The translations under genes and the position numbers were made by a program. This document shows positions 35,233-43,101 of a stretch of 64,000 nt of DNA, in pieces. Every line of letters starts with the position of its first letter. Position 1 is the first letter of the stretch. This stretch comes from Spirochaetia bacterium. GTDB lineage: Bacteria; Spirochaetota; Leptospiria; Leptospirales; Leptonemataceae. The notes under the pieces were generated by a model. That model searched no databases. It was not told the DNA's origin and saw nothing but the letters and a program-made list of their open reading frames with translations. The DNA is taken from the NCBI GenBank assembly GCA_009885105.1, contig VFLI01000002.1, positions 1-64,000 on the forward strand. The letters are read 5' to 3'.

Positions 35233-37278
35233 ATGACAGAAAAAGAAACACCACAACCCAAAGAAGCCGTCACCCATGCCCCCTGGCAGAGAGAGTTTTT
35301 TAAGAATGTTGAGGGATTCGTCCGGTTTGGAGTTGAAGAGAATCGAGCCAAAGAACTGCTCACAACCTTCCTGAAGTTGTCTTCCACAACGCCGATGCCG
35401 GAGGTTATGGAGAGTTTCCGGTCGGAGGAAGCGCTGGAACGAGTCGGTGTGCTCACCCGCCAGAATACGGAGATCCGGGATTTTATGGCCGAATTTCTGG
35501 ATCCTCTCATGGGGAACTTTACCATTGAAGGAAAGGAGAATCTTTCCTATATAATACCTCTGCTCGGCAAATATCCGATCACGCTGATATCCAATCATCT
35601 GAGTCATCTCGACGCGCCTGCGATTTACACCCTGCTTTACCGCGCCGGCGGAGAGGCGCGCAAACTGGCGGAGAGTCTGGTCTTTATTGCCGGACGTCTG
35701 GCTTTCGAGCCGGATTTCACGCGACTGGCATGCTACATGTTCGACACTCTGCTCGTCTGCTCCAAGCTGGATCTTTCAGAAAATCCTGGTATGGCGGATC
35801 TAATGACGCGCATCAACATGCGGTCCTTCCGCCATTCGCAGTCGCTGCAGAAAGAGGGCCGCGTCATCACCGTTTTCCCGGAAGGCACAAGAAGCCGCAC
35901 CGGCAAACTGATCAATTTCGTCGACACGGTTTACCATTATGTGGCGAACAAAATTATCATTCCCGTCGCCCTGGCGGGAACGGAAGAGATTCTGCCGACT
36001 TCCACTTTTCTTTTTCGCGCGGCTGCGGGCAAACTCGTGATCGGGCGGCCCGTGCTTGTCGGTCATCTGTCCAAAGACAAAATGGCGACCCTGCCGGAAA
36101 CAGTTCAGCATCTGGAGATCCCGGACGACGCGGACAAAAAGCAGTTCGTCATCGACAATCTGGCCCTGCTCATCGGGCAGAATCTCCACCGCCACAGACA
36201 TGGCACATACAGAAATCTCTATCTCGCGGACGCGGAGGGCAACACGAATGTTCTGATTTCCAGACCGACGTCGCCGGTCGAGCGCGTCATCATCATCGGT
36301 CATTCGCCGTACGGACTTACCACCGCGGCGATTCTCGCCAACAAGAAAGTGTCGATCAGCATTTATATTGACAATGAACAGAAAGCCGCGGAGTTCAACG
36401 AAAAACGGCTCGACCTGGATCACTATCCTCTTTTCAAGCTTCCTCCCAACATCACTTTCACGGCGAATCCCGCCGATGTGCAGAGCGGAACGCTTTTCAT
36501 TCAGGCGGCCCGGCCCTGGGAACTGGACCGCTACTACAGCCGTGTCAAACTCTATCTTGCGAATGCGACTGGGCCCATCGTCAATGTCGTCAAAGGTTTC
36601 ACAGGAACAAAATCCGGTCTGATCCTTTCCGACCTGGAGCAGTTCTATGGAATGGATCCAATGAGGTTCGCCGCTCTTGCCGGCGCGAATTATCCGGATC
36701 AAATCATGGAGAGAAAACTGAGCGGCTTTGAAATCGCATCGGCGAATCCTGACTGGGTCAATCATCTGTGCATGCTGTTTTCGACGGGCTATGTTTTTAC
36801 GCGGCCGGCCGTGAATCCGGACGATGTGCGCGGCGTCCAGCTGGGCGGGGCTCTGAAAAATATTTACGCGCTGGGTATCGGGCTTCTGGACGGTTACTAT
36901 GAAAAAAATCTCGGCGGCAACTCCGACAATTCGCTCTTTCACGTATCCAATCGCATCTTCCGTGAAATGACAGATCTGGGCCGCGCTCTTGGCGGGAAAG
37001 AATCGACCTTCACAGGACTTTCGGGACTTACGGATTTAATGCTGAGCTGTTTCGGCCAGGACGCGAGAGACAGACAGTACGGACACGATTTTATCTACGG
37101 CATAGCGGATCCGGAACACAAATCGCCGGGTCTGTTCGGCATTCGCGCCCTGCCAGGCATGATCACGATCGATCCAGAAAAACATCCGGTTGTCTCCACA
37201 ATACATGCAATCATGGTGCAGAAAAGAAATATCGAAAAAGTGATGACGGAAGTTGTGTACAGACTGCGGAGATTCTGA
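35233..37278 (+). CDS. Acyltransferase / glycerol-3-phosphate dehydrogenase fusion
   Basis: 681 aa joining two steps of phospholipid synthesis. Residues 80-330 are a PlsB/PlsC-type acyltransferase: NHLSHLDAP (HX4D, His122/Asp127) and FPEGTRSRTGK. Residues 350-681 are GpsA-like: VIIIGHSPYGLTTAAIL in place of the usual GxGxxG NAD loop, VNVVKGF, GANYPDQIM, and the catalytic segment QLGGALKNIYALGIGLLDG with the active lysine, then TFTGLSGLTDLML. The degenerate nucleotide loop raises doubt about NAD binding. The fusion could channel glycerol 3-phosphate from dehydrogenase to acyltransferase. ATG start, stand-alone gene. Confidence 0.88.
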   Translation: MTEKETPQPKEAVTHAPWQREFFKNVEGFVRFGVEENRAKELLTTFLKLSSTTPMPEVMESFRSEEALERVGVLTRQNTEIRDFMAEFLDPLMGNFTIEGKENLSYIIPLLGKYPITLISNHLSHLDAPAIYTLLYRAGGEARKLAESLVFIAGRLAFEPDFTRLACYMFDTLLVCSKLDLSENPGMADLMTRINMRSFRHSQSLQKEGRVITVFPEGTRSRTGKLINFVDTVYHYVANKIIIPVALAGTEEILPTSTFLFRAAAGKLVIGRPVLVGHLSKDKMATLPETVQHLEIPDDADKKQFVIDNLALLIGQNLHRHRHGTYRNLYLADAEGNTNVLISRPTSPVERVIIIGHSPYGLTTAAILANKKVSISIYIDNEQKAAEFNEKRLDLDHYPLFKLPPNITFTANPADVQSGTLFIQAARPWELDRYYSRVKLYLANATGPIVNVVKGFTGTKSGLILSDLEQFYGMDPMRFAALAGANYPDQIMERKLSGFEIASANPDWVNHLCMLFSTGYVFTRPAVNPDDVRGVQLGGALKNIYALGIGLLDGYYEKNLGGNSDNSLFHVSNRIFREMTDLGRALGGKESTFTGLSGLTDLMLSCFGQDARDRQYGHDFIYGIADPEHKSPGLFGIRALPGMITIDPEKHPVVSTIHAIMVQKRNIEKVMTEVVYRLRRF

Positions 37279-37374
37279 GAGAAACCACAATAGCAGTCAC
37301 ACCGAACCAACGGAAACACAGAGAGCCGACTTTGTCCGCTGGAAAACGGCGGCGCCGGTCTGGGATGGACGCTT

Positions 37375-38250
37375 GTGAGCGTTCTCAGCGGCAGCGGAAG
37401 TATTTCCAATGCAACGGTTGTGTCATCACAGCAGGCTTCCGGCGCGAGCGACACTCAGCTCCTGAATCTTCAGGTGACAACGTCCTCCGCGATGACCGTA
37501 AGCACAATCACGAACGGATTCACGAGCGCGGGCGCGCCCAAAGCTGATTTTCTTTTTGTAGTGGACAACTCCGGATCGATGGCGCAGGAGCAGACAGCCG
37601 TTTCAAATGTTGCCGGATCGTTTTTCGACCGCATGACTCAGACAGCGGCTGATTTTAAGATCGGTGTAATAACCACTGACAGCGCGTCTCTTCGCAGTCC
37701 GGGATTCACAAATGTGAAAACACAATTCACATCAGAGATTGCCGCAGGCATCAATGGAAATAATATTGAAAGCGGACTGCATTTCGCCGGAACAGCTCTT
37801 TCTCCGGGCAATTCAGTAAATTCAGCGGGTTATCCGCGCGCAGGCGGAGCCGCGTCGAGCTTCTGCTCCAACGGTTTCAGCGCCTTCTTGAATATAATCG
37901 CCACGCAGGGAATCGGCGCAGCGACACCGTACCAGCTGACAAAGACTCCGATTTCCAGTTCGCTCTCTGTCAAGGTGAACGGAACACCGTCGACTCGCAG
38001 TTCGACAAACGGTTATCTGTACGACTCTGTGAGCAATTCCATCATTTTCACCGGCAGCTCAATTCCGCCGGCGGGCGCGGCGATCAGTGTGTCTTACAAC
38101 CTGTTCGACGCCAACCAGAGCTCACTCGGAGCGAGTCTGTTTGGAGCAGGCAGGACTGGATGGGTTTTGCTGATCGGAACAGGTTTTATTGCAATATTTG
38201 CGCTGGGCGTGATTGCGATCCTGCGCCGGCGAAAGAGACTTGCTGCATAG
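37375..38250 (+). pseudogene. Fragment of a von Willebrand A-domain surface protein
   Basis: The open frame begins without signal peptide or convincing start (GTG 37375; the frame is open back to 37294 and reads GGAGLGWTLVSVLSG, like the inside of a beta-sandwich domain). A VWA domain starts at DFLFVVDNSGSMAQEQ (MIDAS DxSxS) but is cut after FAGTALSPGNS. The typical domain end (SLSVKVNGTPSTRSSTNGYL, then SIIFTGSSIPPAGAAISVSY) follows too soon, so about 100 residues are missing inside. A TM span and RRRKR end close the chain. Best read as a 5'-truncated, internally deleted gene; a short functional surface protein is less likely. Confidence 0.55.
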
Positions 38251-38305
38251 AGTCAGGCAGGTTGAAGCGAAAATTTTTTATGAAAATTGAATCTTTCTAA
38301 GCAAA

Positions 38306-38326
38306 CCGGCCGCGTATCGCGGCCGG
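38306..38326. terminator. Bidirectional hairpin between convergent genes
   Basis: CCGGCCGCG (38306-38314), loop TAT, CGCGGCCGG (38318-38326): a perfect 9-bp G+C stem between the convergent VWA fragment and the membrane-protein gene. T-runs on either side are weak. Confidence 0.6.
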
Positions 38327-38343
38327 CTGCAGGTGTTATTCGG

Positions 38344-38754
38344 TTACACTTCTTTCAGGTGCCTCATCGAATAATATGCGATCCATACCGTACCCACCAG
38401 AACAGATAGATACGCAAGAATCGAAGTTCCTATGTCCATAACAGGCATGACAGCCGCTATGAAACCGATTTTTACTGAGGTTATTCTCGTAATTTCGCCG
38501 AGAAGAAGGAACAAACCTCCGAGCCCGAAAAGATGGTAAATCCTTCGGCCATTTACTGTGGTTTCCTTTGCAAATCTGGCAAATACCGGCACAGCCAATA
38601 AAGCCAGTGCAAAAATGGTGATCTCGTTCATATCCGCAACCTCCAGGAGCTGGGCTCCTACAATTATTGAGTAGGGGACTGTCACAACAATCGCCCATAG
38701 TTTATTATATTTTCTTTCAATTTCGAAGCGGCCCCAAGCTCTACTTGAGAGCAA
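38344..38754 (-). CDS. Small four-TM membrane protein
   Basis: 136 aa from a TTG start, or 95 aa from ATG 38631, which has GGAGG 8 bases upstream; the start is not settled. Four hydrophobic spans with the longer form ([63 protein letters not shown]). No recognised family. Divergent from amt-glnK and close to its sigma-54 promoter, so a role in nitrogen control is conceivable but unsupported. Confidence 0.6.
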   Translation of the reverse strand: MLSSRAWGRFEIERKYNKLWAIVVTVPYSIIVGAQLLEVADMNEITIFALALLAVPVFARFAKETTVNGRRIYHLFGLGGLFLLLGEITRITSVKIGFIAAVMPVMDIGTSILAYLSVLVGTVWIAYYSMRHLKEV

Positions 38755-38817
38755 TTTGCCTATTTTTTAAGCATATTGGATGTTTCTTGAGTGAAAAAAA
38801 AAGACATTTCCATGTTT

Positions 38818-38832
38818 TTAGAATAATTCTAA
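38818..38832. promoter_or_regulatory. 15-bp palindrome next to the amt promoter
   Basis: TTAGAAT-A-ATTCTAA is a perfect palindrome ending one base before the -24 element of the amt promoter. It is too close to be a normal enhancer site, so it may bind a repressor or a co-regulator. Confidence 0.5.
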
Positions 38833-38833
38833 C

Positions 38834-38849
38834 TGGCATACATCTTGCA
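38834..38849 (+). promoter_or_regulatory. Sigma-54 promoter of amt-glnK
   Basis: TGGCATACATCTTGCA matches the sigma-54 consensus TGGCAC-N5-TTGCA, with the invariant GG and GC exactly 10 bases apart (38835-38836 and 38847-38848). It lies 73 bases before the amt ATG, the expected spacing, and amt-glnK is a classic RpoN target. Confidence 0.8.
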
Positions 38850-38921
38850 TCTCCGCTGTCGGACCGTCAGGTCCAAATCTAATTTGTGCGAGATATAAAT
38901 TTCGCACTGCAGGAGTTGCAT

Positions 38922-40430
38922 ATGCTATTGAAAACGCAGGTATATGTTGTTGCCCTGTTTTTCGGTCTTATTTTGAGTGCGAGTGTTGTGAACGCCCAGG
39001 CAACCAATCCTACGCTTGAAAAGCGGATACAGGATCTGGAGGCGTATGTAAACAATACGGCACGGGTGACCGAAACGGGAACATCGAAGGTGAGCGGTCC
39101 GGGACCGGGGCACAACGGCTGGATGATGGTGGCCACGGCGCTGGTGTTGTTCATGACGCTGCCAGGTCTGGCGCTTTTTTACGGCGGTCTGGTCCGCTCT
39201 AAGAATATACTTTCCGTTCTGGCGCAGTGCTTCGGCATTGCGGGCCTCGTGACGATCTTGTGGTGGGCTGTTGGCTACAGTCTGGCCTTTTCCTGGTCGA
39301 ATTACGACGCGAACGGAGCGGGCATGGCCGGCTCGACAATACTGGGAAGCTTGAAGTTCGCTTTTTTTGACGGAGTCGACTCCATGCCAAACGGCGACTA
39401 CTCTGCCTGGATTTCGCACAATGTCTTTTCAATGTATCAGATGATGTTCGCAATCATCACGCCGGCTCTGATAATCGGCGCGATCGCAGAGAGAATGAAA
39501 TATTCAGCGCTCATGCTATTTGTGGTTGGCTGGATGTTCATCGTATACTTTCCCATGGCTCATATGGTATGGGGGATTGACGGCGCGATGAACGGCATCT
39601 GGAATCCCAACGCATCTATCAAGGCGATCGATTTTGCCGGTGGAACCGTGGTCCACATGACTTCCGGCTGGTCGGCGCTGGTACTGTGCCTGATTCTGGG
39701 CAAGCGTCTTGGATTCGGCGTGAAAAATATGAGTCCTCACAATCTGGTGCTGACAATGATCGGAACCGGAATGCTCTGGGTCGGATGGTACGGTTTCAAT
39801 GCGGGAAGCGCGCTGGCCTCGGACACAGTTTCGTCCAATGCCTTCACGACAACGACTCTCGCCACGGCAACCGCCGCTTTCGTGTGGCCGCTGATTGAAT
39901 GGATCCTGAAAGGCAAGCCGACCGTTCTCGGTTTCTGTTCGGGAGCCGTCGCCGGGCTTGTCGTTGTGACGCCTGCCTGCGGTTTCATTAACACAAAGGG
40001 CGCAATGATTATAGGAGTGCTTGCAGGAACAATTCCATTCTTTGCCGTGTACAAGCTGAAAATATGGCTGGGATACGACGATGCTCTGGATACATTCGGC
40101 GTGCACGCCGTCGGAGGAACGCTGGGCGCTCTTCTGACAGGCATACTTGCCGTTTCAAGCCAGCTGCCGGACGGAACACCCAACCCTCTGTCGGTCAACG
40201 GCAACATGGGGAATGTCAACGCCCTGATCAACGGCGGAATGCTCTGGCTCGAACAGCTCAAGGCAATCGGCATAACACTTGGTATTGCGATTGTCGGCAG
40301 CACAGCGCTGGCGTATCTGCTCAAGTTCACCATAGGCCTGAGGCCGGTGGAATCCGTAGAAATTCAGGGATTGGATGTTGCAGAACACGGCGAGGAAGGC
40401 TACAACGGCTTCCAGCTGTTTGTCGAGTAA
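38922..40430 (+). CDS. amt: Ammonium transporter Amt
   Basis: About 502 aa with a signal peptide (LLKTQVYVVALFFGLILSAS) and a coiled stretch (LEKRIQDLEAYVNN) before the Amt core. The core has eleven TMs: PGLALFYGGLVRSKNILSVL, ISHNVFSMYQMMFAIITPAL, FAGGTVVHMTSGWSALV (first pore His), GWYGFNAGSALA, and DTFGVHAVGGTLGALLTGI (second pore His). The ATG at 38922 has AGGAG 6 bases upstream; the longer open frame is rejected. First gene of amt-glnK under a sigma-54 promoter, so expected on during nitrogen limitation. GlnK should block the pore when ammonium is plentiful. Confidence 0.95.
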   Translation: MLLKTQVYVVALFFGLILSASVVNAQATNPTLEKRIQDLEAYVNNTARVTETGTSKVSGPGPGHNGWMMVATALVLFMTLPGLALFYGGLVRSKNILSVLAQCFGIAGLVTILWWAVGYSLAFSWSNYDANGAGMAGSTILGSLKFAFFDGVDSMPNGDYSAWISHNVFSMYQMMFAIITPALIIGAIAERMKYSALMLFVVGWMFIVYFPMAHMVWGIDGAMNGIWNPNASIKAIDFAGGTVVHMTSGWSALVLCLILGKRLGFGVKNMSPHNLVLTMIGTGMLWVGWYGFNAGSALASDTVSSNAFTTTTLATATAAFVWPLIEWILKGKPTVLGFCSGAVAGLVVVTPACGFINTKGAMIIGVLAGTIPFFAVYKLKIWLGYDDALDTFGVHAVGGTLGALLTGILAVSSQLPDGTPNPLSVNGNMGNVNALINGGMLWLEQLKAIGITLGIAIVGSTALAYLLKFTIGLRPVESVEIQGLDVAEHGEEGYNGFQLFVE

Positions 40431-40458
40431 TCGAATCGGGATATAAAGGAGAACTGCT

Positions 40459-40800
40459 ATGAAATTGATTACAGCAATGATACAGCCGCATAAACTGCAG
40501 GATGTGAAGGACGCGCTCTTCCAGGTGGGAGTCACAAAAATGACCGTGACAAACGCCCTGGGCTGCGGCCAGCAGAAGGGCTTTGACGAAAATTACCGGG
40601 GCACCGTGCTTGAGGTAAATCTGTTAAAGAAAGTGATGCTTCAAATTGGCGTGAATGAGGAATACGTGGAACCCACGATCAAGGCCATCATTGACGGAGC
40701 CAGGTCGGGAAAAATCGGAGACGGAAAAATTTTCGTGACCGAGCTCAAAGAGGTGATACGAATTCGCACGGGCGAGAGAGGAAAGGCCGCTATAGGCTAG
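40459..40800 (+). CDS. glnK: PII signal protein GlnK
   Basis: 113 aa. [20 protein letters not shown] and the T-loop [13 protein letters not shown] place it in the PII family; Tyr46 is the usual uridylylation residue (Tyr51 elsewhere, shifted by a short deletion). The C-terminal signature [16 protein letters not shown], which binds ATP/2-oxoglutarate, is complete. Ribosome site AAAGGAG upstream, 28 bases after amt. It binds Amt to close it and reports nitrogen status. Confidence 0.95.
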   Translation: MKLITAMIQPHKLQDVKDALFQVGVTKMTVTNALGCGQQKGFDENYRGTVLEVNLLKKVMLQIGVNEEYVEPTIKAIIDGARSGKIGDGKIFVTELKEVIRIRTGERGKAAIG

Positions 40801-40827
40801 GACGCTCGGCGCTCTTTCTTCAATCAA

Positions 40828-40953
40828 CGAGTGAGGGGTGCCTTCCGAGCGCGTGGGCGGTCCGCCGCCAGCGCGAAGGGAGGTATCCCGAACGAGTATC
40901 CGCTGCCAGCCCGAAGGGAGATGTCCTTCGCGAGTCGACGGCGTTTTTTTACT
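40828..40953. repeat. Tandem degenerate repeat block after glnK
   Basis: GCCAGC followed by nCGAAGGGAG occurs at 40867 and 40905 (38-base period). A more diverged copy starts at 40828 (CGAGTGAGGGGTGCC). A T7 run follows the last copy. The first copy resembles the minus strand of the hairpin after metY. No coding sense seen. The remaining stretch to 41092 shows nothing else. Confidence 0.55.
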
Positions 40954-41092
40954 ATCGGCCCGGTAAAAAACGCATCTGCCGGTAAACTGTTAATTCCCGA
41001 CTTTACAGCCATACCCTGTAACAAATCAATTTTAAATGCAATTACGATGGGTAGTGGTTTCCAGGGAAATTGGAATTGGGTCTAAATGCCAA

Positions 41093-41584
41093 TTAATGAG
41101 CATTCTCAGGCCTGTGCAGGCCCGGCGCGTCGGGAACTTCAGGATTGACATTGATGGAATAGATAAAATTGGGCTGAACAGCCTCGATCCCCGGCGTCAA
41201 TTTTGCCAATTTCTCCACTTCGGCAAGACCCGGGTCGTTCGTAACTTTTACCAGGAACAGTCGGTCGGATACCCGCGAAATTTCACGCACTCCCAGAGAC
41301 GACAGTGCGGTTCTGGCGGCGGATTCTCCGTGGCCCGGTTTTACAGTGACCAGATATTCATTGGGGACCGTTTGCTGGATCGGCTTAGACTGACCTGGCG
41401 TTAAATTTCCAGGTCTCTGCGAATGAGCGCTCCGCGCGCAGAACAATACAAGCCCGACCGCGATGATAAAAAATACTGGAATAACCGACGGCAAAAGAGC
41501 GGAGCGGCATCGGTTTTTTTTGGGTGTGCCGGCCGGCATTGGCCTGTATGCACTTATACCAAGCATATGCTTACAATTCTTCAT
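41093..41584 (-). CDS. Membrane protein with subtilase-propeptide-like (I9) domain
   Basis: 163 aa. A basic N-terminus, one hydrophobic span (about 31-50), then a domain like a subtilisin propeptide/I9 inhibitor (PNEYLVTVKPGHGESAARTA, RLFLVKVTNDPG, GIEAVQPNFIYSINV). The same last motif (EFVQPNYIYHINV) ends the propeptide of the subtilase at 43102, but no protease domain follows here. It could be a stand-alone inhibitor or chaperone for that protease, or the remnant of a second subtilase. ATG 41584; internal ATGs are possible. Confidence 0.65.
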   Translation of the reverse strand: MKNCKHMLGISAYRPMPAGTPKKNRCRSALLPSVIPVFFIIAVGLVLFCARSAHSQRPGNLTPGQSKPIQQTVPNEYLVTVKPGHGESAARTALSSLGVREISRVSDRLFLVKVTNDPGLAEVEKLAKLTPGIEAVQPNFIYSINVNPEVPDAPGLHRPENAH

Positions 41585-41826
41585 AGCTCATGGCTTTCAG
41601 GCTCTAACGGGCTGACGAGAATCTAAATTTTATGTGACTCTTATCCTGTCAAGCGAAATGTCCCCAATTCGCGTCACCCTTCAATCCTTCGTGCATCCCT
41701 ACGAGGATTTATTTGCAGCGCTCTTTTATTCGCGCCATTGCGAAAAGCCGGAGGAAATCTGCCGCAATGCAAACTGCCCCTGACTGCAAGAGAGGAAAAA
41801 AAGTGAGATCCAAGATCACGACAGAC

Positions 41827-42948
41827 TCAGGGAATATTTTCAATTCGACAGAACGTTTCGAAAGGAAGGACCCGGATATTTCCATCAAGGTAATCTTTTG
41901 TGCCGCGATGGATCTGGTAGTATTTCGGTATGCCGGTTCTTTCAGAAAAGTAGCGGATATGCCGGCTGATACTTCCCTCGCCTGTTTTACATTCCACTGC
42001 AAACAGAGGCTTTTTATTCTGAATCACGACAAAATCGATTTCCCTGAGGTCTGTGTCTCGAATGTATCGCAGCTCCATGCTGTGCCCCTCGGTGTCCTCA
42101 AGCAGATGACAGAATTTCAGCAGATGGCCTGCGACAAGATTCTCGAAACGGGATCCGTAATTTTCAATTTCTGACCAGTCCCACAGGTAAAGTTTGGCTG
42201 ATTTTTTTACAGCGCGAATCCTGGGAGCGCCGTAAGGATAAATCCTGTAACAGTAATAAATCATTTCCAGAATCCGCAGCCAGCGCGCGACTGTATTGGG
42301 AGACACTTCCAGATCCTCTGAAAGGCTTCTCACAGACAGCACGGATCCGACTCTTGAAGAAAGAGCGTCAACCAGAAGCTCAATAAGCGAAAGCTCTTTC
42401 ACTGTCTCCAGATCGCGAAGATCCTGATATACGACGCGGTTTTTTCTTTCTCTGTGCCATCTGCGGAGTGTGCGAACAGTGCCTTCCAGATAAGGTTCGG
42501 GGAAGCCTCCAAAACAAAACAGCCGCTCTGTCGTCTCCCTTTTGAGATGCCTGTCGATTTCTCGCAGTGTAAAGGGATGCAGCCTGTAGTAATGGTATCT
42601 TCCGAAAAGAGAGTCCCCGCCTCTGCGAAAATGATCCAGCCGCGCCGAGCCGGTTACCAGAACCGAAAGTTTTCTGTGATATTTGTCAAACAATCCTTTC
42701 AGCAGCGTCCGCCATCGCGCATACTTGTGTACTTCATCAAGCACGACAACTTTCAAATCCGGATTGATTTCATGTTTTTTTATTGATTCTCTGTCCTGCA
42801 GATCGTCCCAGTTGAAATACTGATTCTCTTCTGTTATGAAGGTTCTGGCCAACGTGGTTTTTCCCACCTGGCGGGGGCCGCCTATAAACACCATCTTTTT
42901 TCCCAGATCCTGCTTGATCGAATCCCGGATTGTCCTGGCAATATTCAT
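41827..42948 (-). CDS. AAA ATPase with DUF4143 domain
   Basis: 373 aa. Walker A GGPRQVGKTTLA (residues 23-34), Walker B VVVLDEVHKY, sensor VLVTGSARLDHFRRGGDSL, a winged-helix region (SVRSLSEDLEVSPNTVARW) and a C-terminal nuclease-like segment (REIDFVVIQNKKPLFAVECK). This is the AAA_14/DUF4143 group, common in bacteria and of unknown function, sometimes linked to mobile or defence regions. Strong promoter with an operator-like palindrome, and a leader under 10 bases. Flanked by the propeptide-like gene and the subtilase. Confidence 0.85.
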   Translation of the reverse strand: MNIARTIRDSIKQDLGKKMVFIGGPRQVGKTTLARTFITEENQYFNWDDLQDRESIKKHEINPDLKVVVLDEVHKYARWRTLLKGLFDKYHRKLSVLVTGSARLDHFRRGGDSLFGRYHYYRLHPFTLREIDRHLKRETTERLFCFGGFPEPYLEGTVRTLRRWHRERKNRVVYQDLRDLETVKELSLIELLVDALSSRVGSVLSVRSLSEDLEVSPNTVARWLRILEMIYYCYRIYPYGAPRIRAVKKSAKLYLWDWSEIENYGSRFENLVAGHLLKFCHLLEDTEGHSMELRYIRDTDLREIDFVVIQNKKPLFAVECKTGEGSISRHIRYFSERTGIPKYYQIHRGTKDYLDGNIRVLPFETFCRIENIP

Positions 42949-42949
42949 A

Positions 42950-42991
42950 CAACTGAATTTTACACATGAGTATTATTCAGTCAACTGAATT
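42950..42991 (-). promoter_or_regulatory. Promoter and palindromic operator of the DUF4143 ATPase
   Basis: On the minus strand TTGACT (42984-42979) and TAAAAT (42962-42957) have a 16-base spacer. The -35 sits in the palindrome ATTCAGT-TG-ACTGAAT (42990-42975). The plus-strand word CAACTGAATT occurs at 42982-42991 and again at 42950-42959 over the -10, exactly 32 bases (three helical turns) apart. Confidence 0.6.
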
Positions 42992-43101
42992 ATTTACATA
43001 TTTTGCAGCAACAGGCGTTTTGCCAGAGATTTCGATCTTACGAATTTCGATACACCCGGATTATCGCCAGACCTCAGGCAGTTGCGCGCCGGCCCAATTG
43101 A

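Noticed and set aside
40831-41085. 84-aa open frame after glnK
   Set aside because: It runs through the degenerate repeat block and has no protein-like composition.
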